From: Rothia sp. SD9660Na
GTDB lineage: Bacteria; Actinomycetota; Actinomycetes; Actinomycetales; Micrococcaceae
Direction: 5' to 3'
DNA length: 64,000 nt
Assembly (NCBI RefSeq): GCF_030064065.1
Contig: NZ_CP125946.1
Location: 1,116,001 to 1,180,000 of the forward strand
Each line of letters begins with the position of its first letter. The first letter of the stretch is position 1. The translations under genes were made by a program, and so were the position numbers. The notes below the pieces were generated by a model. It saw nothing but the letters and a program-made list of their open reading frames with translations. It made no database searches and had not been told where the DNA came from. Of this stretch, positions 49,617 through 57,839 are shown one piece after another.

Positions 49617-51389
49617 GTGCTACGCACTCACACCCTCGGCGAACTCACCGCCGAGAACATCGGAGAAACCGTTACCCTCTCTGGCTGGGTAGCCCGCCGT
49701 CGCGACCACGGTGGCGTGGCTTTCGTTGATCTGCGTGACCGCGAAGGCGTCACCCAGGTGGTCTTCCACAACGAAGCCGACTTCGAGCACCTGCGCAACG
49801 AGTACGTCCTCAAGGTCGTGGGCGAAGTAACCCGCCGCCCCGAGGGCAACGAAAACCCCAACCTCACTACCGGTGACATCGAGGTTATGGTCAAGCAGAC
49901 TGAGGTGCTCAACACCTCAGCTCCCCTGCCCTTCCAGATCGATGAGCACGTAGAAGTGGGCGAAGAAGCCCGCCTCAAGTACCGTTACCTGGACCTGCGC
50001 CGCCCCGAGCCTGCCCGCCTGATGCGTCTGCGCTCAGAAGCGAACCGCGCAGCCCGCGAGGTGCTGCACGGCCAGAACTTCACCGAGGTTGAGACCCCCA
50101 CCCTGACCCGCTCCACCCCCGAAGGTGCCCGCGACTTCCTGGTGCCCGCACGCCTGGCACCCGGCTCCTGGTACGCCCTGCCCCAGTCACCCCAGCTCTT
50201 CAAGCAGCTGCTGCAGGTGGGCGGTATCGAGAAGTACTACCAGATTGCCCGCTGCTACCGTGACGAGGACTTCCGCGCCGACCGTCAGCCCGAATTCACC
50301 CAGCTGGACATCGAAGCCTCTTTCGTTGACCAGGAAGACATCATCGACCTGGGTGAGCGTATCGTTGAGGCCGTCTGGAACCTGATTGACGTGAAGGTTC
50401 CCCGCCCCATCGAGCGTATTACCTACAAGGACGCCATGGAGAAGTACGGCTCTGACAAGCCCGACCTGCGCTTCGGCCTGGAGCTCACCGAGCTGACCGA
50501 CTACTTCAAGGACACCACCTTCCGCGTCTTCAAGGCACCCTACGTCGGTGCCGTTGTGATGCCCGGTGGTGCTTCCCAGGCCCGCCGCACTCTGGATGCC
50601 TGGCAGGAATGGGCCAAGCAGCGCGGCGCTAAGGGTCTTGCCTACGTACTGATTCAGGAGGACGGCGAGCTGACCGGCCCCGTTGCCAAGAACATCACCG
50701 ACGCTGAGCGTGAGGGCCTGGCTGAGGCTACCGGTGCCAAGCCCGGCGACTGCATCTTCTTCGCAGCCGGTGAGGCCAAGGCCTCCCGTGCCCTGCTGGG
50801 TGCAGCCCGCGTTGAGATTGGCCACCGCACCGGCCTGATTAAGGACGGCGATTGGTCCTTCGTCTGGGTAGTGGATGCCCCCATGTTTGAGTCAGCAGCT
50901 GACGCAACCGCGTCCGGCGACGTTGCCCTGGGCCACTCAGCCTGGACCGCCGTGCACCACGCCTTCACCTCACCGAAGCCCGAGTACCTGGACTCCTTCG
51001 ACGAGAACCCTAGTGAGGCCCTGGCCTACGCCTACGACATTGTCTGCAACGGTAACGAAATTGGTGGCGGTTCGATCCGTATCCACCAGCGTGACGTGCA
51101 GGAACGTGTCTTTAAGGTCATGGGTATTACCGAGGAAGAGGCTGCCGAGAAGTTCGGCTTCCTGCTGGAGGCCTTCAGCTTCGGTGCGCCCCCCATGGGC
51201 GGTATCGCCTTCGGCTGGGACCGAGTGCTGCAGCTAATCGGTGGCACCGACTCCATCCGCGATGTGATTGCTTTTCCCAAGACCGGTGGCGGCTACGACC
51301 CGCTGACCGCAGCTCCTGCTCCTATTACTGCCCAGCAGCGTAAGGAAGCCGGCGTTGACTTCAAGCCCAAGAAGGACGGCGAGAAGTAA
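49617..51389 (+). CDS. aspS: Aspartyl-tRNA synthetase
   Basis: A 590-residue bacterial-type AspRS. GTG 49617 with CGAAAGGA is chosen since [18 protein letters not shown] begins the anticodon OB-fold domain. Motifs: [20 protein letters not shown] (about residues 23-42), motif 2 [19 protein letters not shown] (about 213-231), a GAD insertion domain (about 290-420), and motif 3 [14 protein letters not shown] (about 527-540). Charges tRNA-Asp, possibly also tRNA-Asn if the organism uses the transamidation route. A TACAAT -10 lies at about 49549. Confidence 0.97.
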   Translation: MLRTHTLGELTAENIGETVTLSGWVARRRDHGGVAFVDLRDREGVTQVVFHNEADFEHLRNEYVLKVVGEVTRRPEGNENPNLTTGDIEVMVKQTEVLNTSAPLPFQIDEHVEVGEEARLKYRYLDLRRPEPARLMRLRSEANRAAREVLHGQNFTEVETPTLTRSTPEGARDFLVPARLAPGSWYALPQSPQLFKQLLQVGGIEKYYQIARCYRDEDFRADRQPEFTQLDIEASFVDQEDIIDLGERIVEAVWNLIDVKVPRPIERITYKDAMEKYGSDKPDLRFGLELTELTDYFKDTTFRVFKAPYVGAVVMPGGASQARRTLDAWQEWAKQRGAKGLAYVLIQEDGELTGPVAKNITDAEREGLAEATGAKPGDCIFFAAGEAKASRALLGAARVEIGHRTGLIKDGDWSFVWVVDAPMFESAADATASGDVALGHSAWTAVHHAFTSPKPEYLDSFDENPSEALAYAYDIVCNGNEIGGGSIRIHQRDVQERVFKVMGITEEEAAEKFGFLLEAFSFGAPPMGGIAFGWDRVLQLIGGTDSIRDVIAFPKTGGGYDPLTAAPAPITAQQRKEAGVDFKPKKDGEK

Positions 51390-51418
51390 CCGCTCCTTCC
51401 CGGTAGGTACCATTTAAA

Positions 51419-51458
51419 CCAGAAATACCCACGAACTAGGTGGGTATTTCTGGTTTTT
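51419..51458 (+). terminator. Terminator of aspS
   Basis: CCAGAAATACCCAC (51419-51432) pairs perfectly with GTGGGTATTTCTGG (51440-51453), followed by TTTTT. Confidence 0.93.
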
Positions 51459-51523
51459 CTGGCCTTTTCTAGGGCAGTTGATAGGCTAGAATCGTCAGCC
51501 ACCCTCCACACAAAGGAGCAGCC

Positions 51524-51958
51524 ATGCGCGCAGTTATTCAACGGGTTACCTCAGCATCCGTCACTGTCGACGGTGAAACGGTGGGCGCAATCGACCGGCC
51601 CGGCCTGCTGGCTCTGGTGGGTATTACGCATACGGACGGCCCCGCCCAGGTTGCCAAGCTCGCAGAAAAGACCGCCAACCTGCGGCTTTTAGTGGGGGAG
51701 CGGTCTGTGCTTGATGAGGGTGCCCCGGTGCTGGTGGTGAGCCAGTTTACCCTCTATGGGGATGGGAAGAAGGGGCGGCGTCCGTCCTGGTCTGCGGCAG
51801 CGCCCGGCCCCGTGAGCGAGCCCCTCTTTAATGACTATGTTCAGGCCCTGCGTGACCTGGGGGTAACCATTGAGACCGGCAGGTTCGGTGCCGATATGCA
51901 GGTGAACCTGACCAACGACGGCCCCGTCACTCTGATTCTCGATACTGACTCTCTCTAA
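51524..51958 (+). CDS. dtd: D-aminoacyl-tRNA deacylase
   Basis: A 144-residue protein that removes D-amino acids from t[23 protein letters not shown] start, [19 protein letters not shown] (about residues 71-89, the SQFTL motif) and [14 protein letters not shown] at the end (NxGPVT motif). Complete family length. AAAGGAG upstream. The rarA gene starts 12 bases after. Confidence 0.96.
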   Translation: MRAVIQRVTSASVTVDGETVGAIDRPGLLALVGITHTDGPAQVAKLAEKTANLRLLVGERSVLDEGAPVLVVSQFTLYGDGKKGRRPSWSAAAPGPVSEPLFNDYVQALRDLGVTIETGRFGADMQVNLTNDGPVTLILDTDSL

Positions 51959-51970
51959 GGTAAGTTCATC

Positions 51971-53377
51971 GTGGAACCCTCCCTTTTCTTTTTTGACGAT
52001 TCTCAGCCCGATACCGATAGTGAGCGGGTAACGCGCAGCCGGGAGAGAGCTCCGCTGGCGGTGCGTATGCGCCCCCGAAATCTCGATGAGGTGGTGGGGC
52101 AGAAGCACCTGCTGGGCCCGGGCTCACCCCTGCGGGTGCTGGCAGGTGAGGGCGGTGGGCCAGCCGGGCCCAGCTCGGTGATTCTGTGGGGCCCTCCGGG
52201 TACGGGCAAGACCACCTTGGCGAATGTGATTGCCGGGGGAGCCGGGCGTAAGTTTGTGGAGCTCTCTGCCATCACGGCCGGGGTGAAGGACGTGCGCGCC
52301 GTCATGGACCAGGCTCTTGAGGATCGCGATTTTCGCGGGCTCACCACCGTGCTTTTTCTGGACGAGATTCACCGTTTTACGAAAGCCCAGCAGGACGCCC
52401 TGCTGCCGGGGGTAGAGAACCGCTGGGTGGTTCTGGTGGCGGCAACCACCGAGAACCCCTCCTTTTCAGTCATTTCACCCCTGCTGTCGCGCTCTATTCT
52501 GTTGACCCTGCAGGGGCTGACCGACACCGATATAGCTGAGCTGCTCCAGCGTGCGGTCACAGATTCCCGTGGTTTTGCCGGTGTGATCGCCCTCGATGAT
52601 GAGGCCTCCGAGCACCTGGTCAAGATGGCAAACGGGGACGCTCGTAAGGCCTTGACCTCTTTAGAGGCGGCTGCTGCGGTGGCTTTTGGTGAGGCGGCAG
52701 ACGCCGGGGTTGAATATTCGGTCAACCAGCCCCTGCCGGTGACGGCTGAGCACGCGAGTTTGGCGGTCAACCGGTCAGTGGTGCGCTATGACAAGCAGGG
52801 GGACCAGCACTACGACGTCACCAGTGCCTTTATTAAGTCGATTCGCGGCTCAGACGTGGATGCTGCCTTGCACTATCTGGCGCGCATGATTGAGGCGGGG
52901 GAGGATCCCCGGTTTATTGCCCGCCGCCTCATCGTTCATGCCAGTGAGGATATCGGCATGGCTGACCCCACGGCTCTGACCGCTGCGGTGAATGCTGCCC
53001 AGGCTGTTCAGCTGGTGGGGCTGCCCGAGGCCCGTTTGAATCTGGCGCAGGCGACGATTCATTTGGCATCTGCCCCTAAGTCCAACGCCGTGTACCGGGC
53101 TATTGACGGGGCATTGGCGGACGTCCGCGCCGGCTTGGCGGGGCCAGTTCCGCTGCATCTGCGCGATGGTCATTACCCGGGGGCTGCTGCGCTGGGGCAC
53201 GGCAAGGGCTATATCTACCCCCACGACCAAAAGAACGGGGTGGCCCGCCAACAGTATGCTCCCGATGCCCTCGCAGGGAAGGTTTACTACGTCCCTACGG
53301 TCTTCGGAGCGGAAAAGGAGCTGGGAGAAAGGCTGAAAAGGGTGGAATTATTGAGAAAGCCTGATGGTTATTGGTAG
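51971..53377 (+). CDS. rarA: RarA (MgsA) replication-associated AAA+ ATPase
   Basis: A 468-residue protein from GTG 51971. [19 protein letters not shown] (about residues 33-51), Walker [21 protein letters not shown] (about 71-90), Walker [21 protein letters not shown] (about 126-145), sensor 1 [19 protein letters not shown] (about 155-173), and the C-terminal tetramerisation part with [20 protein letters not shown] (about 398-417). It acts at stalled replication forks. Contains one GCGGACGTCCGC word (53117-53128). Confidence 0.95.
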   Translation: MEPSLFFFDDSQPDTDSERVTRSRERAPLAVRMRPRNLDEVVGQKHLLGPGSPLRVLAGEGGGPAGPSSVILWGPPGTGKTTLANVIAGGAGRKFVELSAITAGVKDVRAVMDQALEDRDFRGLTTVLFLDEIHRFTKAQQDALLPGVENRWVVLVAATTENPSFSVISPLLSRSILLTLQGLTDTDIAELLQRAVTDSRGFAGVIALDDEASEHLVKMANGDARKALTSLEAAAAVAFGEAADAGVEYSVNQPLPVTAEHASLAVNRSVVRYDKQGDQHYDVTSAFIKSIRGSDVDAALHYLARMIEAGEDPRFIARRLIVHASEDIGMADPTALTAAVNAAQAVQLVGLPEARLNLAQATIHLASAPKSNAVYRAIDGALADVRAGLAGPVPLHLRDGHYPGAAALGHGKGYIYPHDQKNGVARQQYAPDALAGKVYYVPTVFGAEKELGERLKRVELLRKPDGYW

Positions 53378-53753
53378 ACATGAGTGGGTCAAGCAGTGAA
53401 AAATTACTTGAACTTACCGTATATCATAGTGAATTGCCACACATAATGTGGGATTTGTGGGAGAAGATTATCAATCCCAAGAGTTGTAAAGGGTTGTGAA
53501 AACTGGGGGTGAGTTCCGCTCTGACAAGCTTATATAGCAACAATAGCTGTGCATGTGTTTACCTATCTGGTAAAACTAGACATATAAAAGTGGTTTCTTC
53601 TCACGCAATTTCATATCTCAGCTACGTCAAAGGGCTGTATCTTCTATTTTTCTTTCCTATAATTGATTTAGTTTCCATTGCGAACGGCGGTTCGCACTAG
53701 GCTGCTGCAGTGGTAACACGTCTTTTCATCCCCTTTATATGAGGAAAACATAC
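53378..53753. other. AT-rich upstream region of the first exported-protein gene
   Basis: 376 bases, lower in GC than neighbours. TATAAT at 53658-53663 with CTGTAT 17 bases upstream is a possible promoter. TGCGAAC/GTTCGCA (53679-53696, 4-base loop) is a hairpin or operator in the leader. An open frame at 53509-53700 has no ribosome site and no protein-like features. Confidence 0.5.
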
Positions 53754-54878
53754 ATGACTCACAATGTTTCTCGCCGCACCCTGGCTAAGGGTGCCGCTTG
53801 GGCGGCACCTGCTGTTGTGGCAACTGCTGCTATTCCCGCGTATGCAGCTTCAATGAGCTGCCCTGACGATATTGATATTCAGGTCGAAGAGATCTTCCAG
53901 AAACGCTTGGCTTCTTTGCCTAGCCTGCGGAACACCAACATCCGTTTCTGGTTCACAAATAACTCTGGTAGCAACGGTGCTTTGCACACCTCTAACCTGC
54001 GTATGCAGATCACCAACGGCGGGTCTCTGGACGTCTCTACTTTGCCTTTTGGCTTCGAGTTCGCTCAGCGTAATGTTGCCACTTCTCCCGCTATCAACAA
54101 GCTCTTTGGTGGCGGCACCATCCGCAGTGCCCGTATGCCTGCTGAATGGCCCGCCACCGGCAAGTGGAACACTCGCACCGGTGTAGCTGATGCTTCACCC
54201 GCAGCTATCAACGTGGACAACCCCAACGCTCCTAACCAGCGCGACGTTTCCCATGCCTCTGCCTTCATGAACGTCTACTCTGCCGATGGCCGCTACAACA
54301 ACCTGGGTTCCGCTGAAGTTGGTGAAGAGACTGGTGTTGCTGAAGGTAACCACCTTAAGTGGCTATTCACCATCAAGCCCAACACTAGAGCCACTAAGGG
54401 TTCTGCTGTTGACTTCATTAACTCCCACTGGCGTGATGCCTCCGTTGTTGGGTCCGGTGCAATTTATACTGCTATCGGTGTTCGCCCCGTTGGCTTCTTA
54501 CCTCCTAGCTTCAATGAGGTTCGCGCTTCCATCGGGTCCTCGGTTGATCAGGAATGCCTGCTAGATGCATACACTAAGCGTGTAGCTATCTGGAACAATA
54601 GTAACGAGCGTTTCGCAGGTGCTACTATCCAGTTCTCTGGCTGGTCCCATGACACCAGTGGTGATACTAAGGCCGTTACCTACTCCGGTGGCGATTACGT
54701 TTACTCCAATGAGATTGGTGCTTTCCAGGGTGTTACCCCTGCAGGTAACGCTGGTACCGGCTTCAACGGTTCTACCAGCAACGCTATTACTTTCTTCAAT
54801 AACCAGCTGGTTGGACTCACTCGTGGCCAGGACACCCAGCTTGGCTACCAGCTCATGTATGCAGATGGTATCTGGTAA
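53754..54878 (+). CDS. Tat-exported surface or secreted protein
   Basis: A 374-residue protein starting MTHNVSRRTLAKGAAWAAPA: a Tat signal with SRRTL, a weak hydrophobic core and cleavage after AYAA (about residue 32). The mature protein is Asn/Ser/Gly-rich and beta-like, with one Cys pair possibility (Cys35 and one near residue 265). The class with this signal is typical of Rothia and Arthrobacter surface proteins. No sortase motif or repeats. AGGAAAA lies before ATG 53754; an ATG at 53739 is possible. Function unknown. Confidence 0.75.
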   Translation: MTHNVSRRTLAKGAAWAAPAVVATAAIPAYAASMSCPDDIDIQVEEIFQKRLASLPSLRNTNIRFWFTNNSGSNGALHTSNLRMQITNGGSLDVSTLPFGFEFAQRNVATSPAINKLFGGGTIRSARMPAEWPATGKWNTRTGVADASPAAINVDNPNAPNQRDVSHASAFMNVYSADGRYNNLGSAEVGEETGVAEGNHLKWLFTIKPNTRATKGSAVDFINSHWRDASVVGSGAIYTAIGVRPVGFLPPSFNEVRASIGSSVDQECLLDAYTKRVAIWNNSNERFAGATIQFSGWSHDTSGDTKAVTYSGGDYVYSNEIGAFQGVTPAGNAGTGFNGSTSNAITFFNNQLVGLTRGQDTQLGYQLMYADGIW

Positions 54879-54939
54879 GATTAAAGAATATAAATCCAAC
54901 TCTTCGTGTCTATAGTTAGACTCGTAGGGAAAGGGTTAA

Positions 54940-54970
54940 GCAGGGGAGGGGTTACATACCCCTCCCCTGC
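54940..54970. terminator. Terminator-like perfect stem
   Basis: GCAGGGGAGGGG (54940-54951) pairs with CCCCTCCCCTGC (54959-54970) around TTACATA. No T-run follows directly. Confidence 0.7.
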
Positions 54971-55182
54971 TCTGGTATGTCCTCTGAAAGTCCGGTATAG
55001 GCTGAGAAAGGCGCAAATAGAGTGCTTTTGTACCCATAAAAGGGGGTAAAAACCGAATGCATAGTCAGTTTTTAGCTTGCTAAAATCTTAGATATGCCGC
55101 TGATTGGTTAAGACTTAATAGTCGGCCCCTCCTTGGCATATCGCTCACGCTTTCGCATCTTTAGAGATTGGATGATATACCT
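54971..55182. other. Upstream region of the second exported-protein gene
   Basis: Contains an 8-base inverted repeat GATATGCC (55091-55098) / GGCATATC (55135-55142) with a 36-base interior, and TAAAAT at 55081-55086 as a possible -10. The repeat could fold in the mRNA leader or bind a regulator. Confidence 0.45.
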
Positions 55183-55698
55183 ATGATGAAAAAGACCCTG
55201 ACTGCAACCGCTGTAGGCGCTCTAGCCCTGGGTGGTGCAGCCCTGACTCCTGCGGAGGCAGCTACCGCACCTACCTCTGTTGATGTCTACACCAACGTAA
55301 GTTCTTTCGCTCCGGTTCCCGGCCTAGCCACCATCGGCCAGCTCTATCTAGGGAATGCAGGCTCCGCCTCAGGTAACCTGCCCAGCGGAACTCGTTTCTA
55401 TGTAACTGTCGAGGATATGAGTGGTGCCCCCGTCCGGAACACCTCTTTAACCCTCACTACCCCGATGTCAACCAAAATCAAGATTGCTCGTGTTAACTCC
55501 CACACCTTTATGGTGACCCTCCGCAGTGAGCTGGGCCCCGGCGAGCAGATTCGTCTTGACTGGGCTCATGGCCACTACTTTAACCACTCCAAGCGTAACA
55601 AGATTGTGGTTACCACCGACTACATCCCTAACACTGCTGTAGACACCAACACTGCTAACAATACCGGCGTCTACGATAACTACGGCCGCGGCATCTAA
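55183..55698 (+). CDS. Secreted protein with Sec signal, CARDB/DUF11-like
   Basis: A 171-residue protein with a Sec signal (MMKKTLTATAVGALALGGAA, cleavage near AEAA at about 28). The mature 140 residues are beta-rich with a pattern like a single immunoglobulin-type surface domain: TRFYVTVEDMSGAPVRNTSL, PGEQIRLDWAHGHY and a final VDTNTANNTGVYDNYGRG, the last resembling DUF11/CARDB ends (NTANN). No anchor. Function unknown. Confidence 0.65.
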   Translation: MMKKTLTATAVGALALGGAALTPAEAATAPTSVDVYTNVSSFAPVPGLATIGQLYLGNAGSASGNLPSGTRFYVTVEDMSGAPVRNTSLTLTTPMSTKIKIARVNSHTFMVTLRSELGPGEQIRLDWAHGHYFNHSKRNKIVVTTDYIPNTAVDTNTANNTGVYDNYGRGI

Positions 55699-56120
55699 GA
55701 AATTAAAGGTTCCACCTATATGAGAGTAAGTCGGCTCTAGGGGATTGCTCTCCCTTGGAGTCGACTTCTTATGTTTGTCAACCCAGAAAAAGCTTGTTGA
55801 GCATACAGGAGGCGCTATGTTTAATATCATAGTCAGTTTCTCCTCCCTGGCCTACCCTGAGTGGCTACACTAGGGAAGTGGCTGGCAGACTACCCAAAAC
55901 GCAGCGTCCGCCCCGGCAAGGGTGCAGAAGCTGATCACCGGGTGGCTCGTAGTACCGAGAGTGCGGCTGCTCTCTACTCTCCACCGCCCAAACCGTGGGC
56001 GGCCCACCGGAGGCCAGACCACCAGAACAATGGCACACCCACACCCGTGGGGAACGCTCAGCACACCACCGTATATGCGTTACGAGCCGTGCCAACCGCT
56101 AAAGAAAAGGAATACGAACT
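55699..56120. other. Terminator and long leader upstream of rpsD
   Basis: A terminator hairpin AAGTCGGCTC (55728-55737) / GAGTCGACTT (55758-55767, one G-T pair) is followed by CTT. Then TACACT at about 55866 is a possible promoter. About 240 bases lie between it and the rpsD start, GC-rich and with several possible stems such as GTGGGC/GCCCAC near 55998. A 107-codon open frame here overlaps rpsD out of frame and is not protein-like. Confidence 0.5.
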
Positions 56121-56753
56121 GTGGCAAACCACAACCGTACCCGCCGTACCGTGCGTCAGTCACGTGCCCTCGGCATCGCACTGACCCCCAAGGCAGAAAA
56201 GTACCTCGAGCGTCGTCCTTACGGCCCCGGCCAGCATGGCCGCAGCCGCAAGAAGGCTGACTCAAACTACGCCATCCAGCTGCGCGAGAAGCAGCGTCTG
56301 CGCGCACAGTACAACATCCGTGAAGCTCAGATGCGCCGCGCCTACCTCGAAGCTAAGCGCATCGAAGGCCAGACCGGTAAGAACCTGGTCGAGATCCTCG
56401 AAACCCGCCTGGATGCCCTCGTCCTGCGCTCAGGTTTCGCTCGCACTATCGCACAGGCACGTCAGCTCGTTGTCCACCGCCACATCATGGTAGACGGCAT
56501 CCGCGTTGACCGCCCCTCCTTCCGCGTCAAGCCCGGCCAGCTCATCCACGTTCACCCCAAGTCAGAGAAGATGGCACCCTTCCAGGTTGCAGCCACCGGC
56601 GCACACCAGGATGTTCTGCCCGACACCCCTGCCTACCTGAACGTCGAGATCGAGAAGCTCCACGCAAAGCTCGAGCGCGCACCCAAGCGTGAAGAAATCC
56701 CCGTGACCTGCGAAGAGCAGCTCGTGGTTGAATACTACTCACGCCTGGCCTAA
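56121..56753 (+). CDS. rpsD: 30S ribosomal protein S4
   Basis: A 210-residue protein from GTG 56121, AAAAGGAA upstream. RRTVRQSRALGIALTPKAEK start, RRPYGPGQHGRSRKKADSNY (about residues 31-50), the S4 RNA-binding domain ETRLDALVLRSGFARTIAQA (about 94-113) and VVHRHIMVDGIRVDRPSFRV (about 117-136). It is the Zn-free form without the four Cys of the N-terminus. First protein in 30S assembly; in several bacteria it represses its own mRNA. Confidence 0.97.
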   Translation: MANHNRTRRTVRQSRALGIALTPKAEKYLERRPYGPGQHGRSRKKADSNYAIQLREKQRLRAQYNIREAQMRRAYLEAKRIEGQTGKNLVEILETRLDALVLRSGFARTIAQARQLVVHRHIMVDGIRVDRPSFRVKPGQLIHVHPKSEKMAPFQVAATGAHQDVLPDTPAYLNVEIEKLHAKLERAPKREEIPVTCEEQLVVEYYSRLA

Positions 56754-56768
56754 TCACGCCAAGCTTAA

Positions 56769-56814
56769 CCAGCCCGCCCACCTGCACCCACACGGGAACA
56801 GGGGAGCGGGCTGG
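56769..56814 (+). terminator. Terminator of rpsD
   Basis: CCAGCCCGC (56769-56777) and GCGGGCTGG (56806-56814) pair; the loop is 28 bases. Confidence 0.65.
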
Positions 56815-56896
56815 CTCCTTAATGCCGTGTAAAGTAAGATTGTTATCAAATCGTGTCCTTTAACAGCCGGATGACTCGGCAGAAAGCAGGAAAGCC

Positions 56897-57322
56897 ATGA
56901 GCGGAGCAGACATCGCAGGCCTCATCGCCGCAGGCGTATTCGCCATCCTGGTAGCCCTGCTAGCCCTGCCCATCATCAAACTCGGCAAGGTCTTCGACGA
57001 ACTCACCGCAACCATCCGGTCCCTCAACAATGAGACCACCCCGCTAATCGGCGAAGTCACCAAGACTGTGGCCAGCACTAACGCCCAGATAGAAAAAGTC
57101 GATAGTATCACCAGCAACGTTTCGGACGCCTCAGCTAACGTATCTGCCCTCTCTTCTCTAGTTACTTCCACAGTAGGTCAGCCCCTGATTAAGGTTGCAG
57201 CCTTCTCCCACGGTATCCGTAAAGCCGTCAAGGGGGACGGCGGTGTGCCAGCTAGTTCACACCAGGCAGCGCCCCAAACCGAAAGCCAGGGCTACACCGG
57301 CACCTCACCCGAAAGCCACTAA
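56897..57322 (+). CDS. DUF948-domain membrane protein
   Basis: A 141-residue protein: N-terminal membrane helix (about residues 5-26, IAGLIAAGVFAILVALLALP), then a helical DUF948 region (LGKVFDELTATIRSLNNETT and EVTKTVASTNAQIEKVD). The tail is Ser/Gln/Pro-rich. Usual neighbour of alaS in actinobacteria. The start follows AGAAAGCAGGAAAG. The next gene begins at the base after the stop. Function unknown; related proteins are linked to general stress. Confidence 0.85.
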   Translation: MSGADIAGLIAAGVFAILVALLALPIIKLGKVFDELTATIRSLNNETTPLIGEVTKTVASTNAQIEKVDSITSNVSDASANVSALSSLVTSTVGQPLIKVAAFSHGIRKAVKGDGGVPASSHQAAPQTESQGYTGTSPESH

Positions 57323-57793
57323 ATGGGACTGCTCAAAAACCTACTCCTTATCGCAGGTGGAGCCGCCGCAGGCTATCTAGCCACCCGCTCCACTAGCGCA
57401 GCACCGGCGTCCACCGACCTAGAGGTTTCAACGAACCACCCCCTGCAAAAGTTCACCGCAGAAGGTAACACCATGGCCCAATTCTTTGACTCCAAATACG
57501 GGGCCCCCTTTAAAGGCGCCGCCCTCAAAGCGATGAGCTTCGCAGCAACCGTCAAGGCCGGTATGGACGAAAAAGAAGCAGAGCTTAAAGACCGCTTCGA
57601 TGCCCAGACTAAGGATGCCCGGCCCGGCTCCCTCGACACCTGGCAGCAGGGGAGTGGATACCACCAGCTTGCAAACGACCAGGTCATTGAATCTGAAGCC
57701 CTACCACCGGCCGGTAGCCTGGCAGATCGAGAAGCTGACATTAGACGGCGCCTAGAGCGCGATGCCGATCTCGGCAAAGACTTTTTCGCATAA
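57323..57793 (+). CDS. Small membrane-associated protein next to alaS
   Basis: A 156-residue protein, MGLLKNLLLIAGGAAAGYLA at the start (a short hydrophobic segment), then a helical charged region around AATVKAGMDEKEAELKDRFD (about residues 73-92) and an acidic end. It begins directly at the stop of the DUF948 gene. Proteins of this position and form are conserved in the family upstream of alaS. No known activity. Confidence 0.7.
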   Translation: MGLLKNLLLIAGGAAAGYLATRSTSAAPASTDLEVSTNHPLQKFTAEGNTMAQFFDSKYGAPFKGAALKAMSFAATVKAGMDEKEAELKDRFDAQTKDARPGSLDTWQQGSGYHQLANDQVIESEALPPAGSLADREADIRRRLERDADLGKDFFA

Positions 57794-57839
57794 GCGAACC
57801 ACCCCAAGATTTACTACCAACCGAAGGAAGAAAGCCTCG

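Noticed and set aside
53509-53700. 63-codon rightward frame upstream of the exported-protein gene.
   Set aside because: No ribosome site; it runs through a likely promoter and a leader hairpin.
55861-56184. 107-codon frame upstream of and overlapping rpsD.
   Set aside because: Out of frame with rpsD, Pro/Thr-rich without domain pattern; better explained as a leader.
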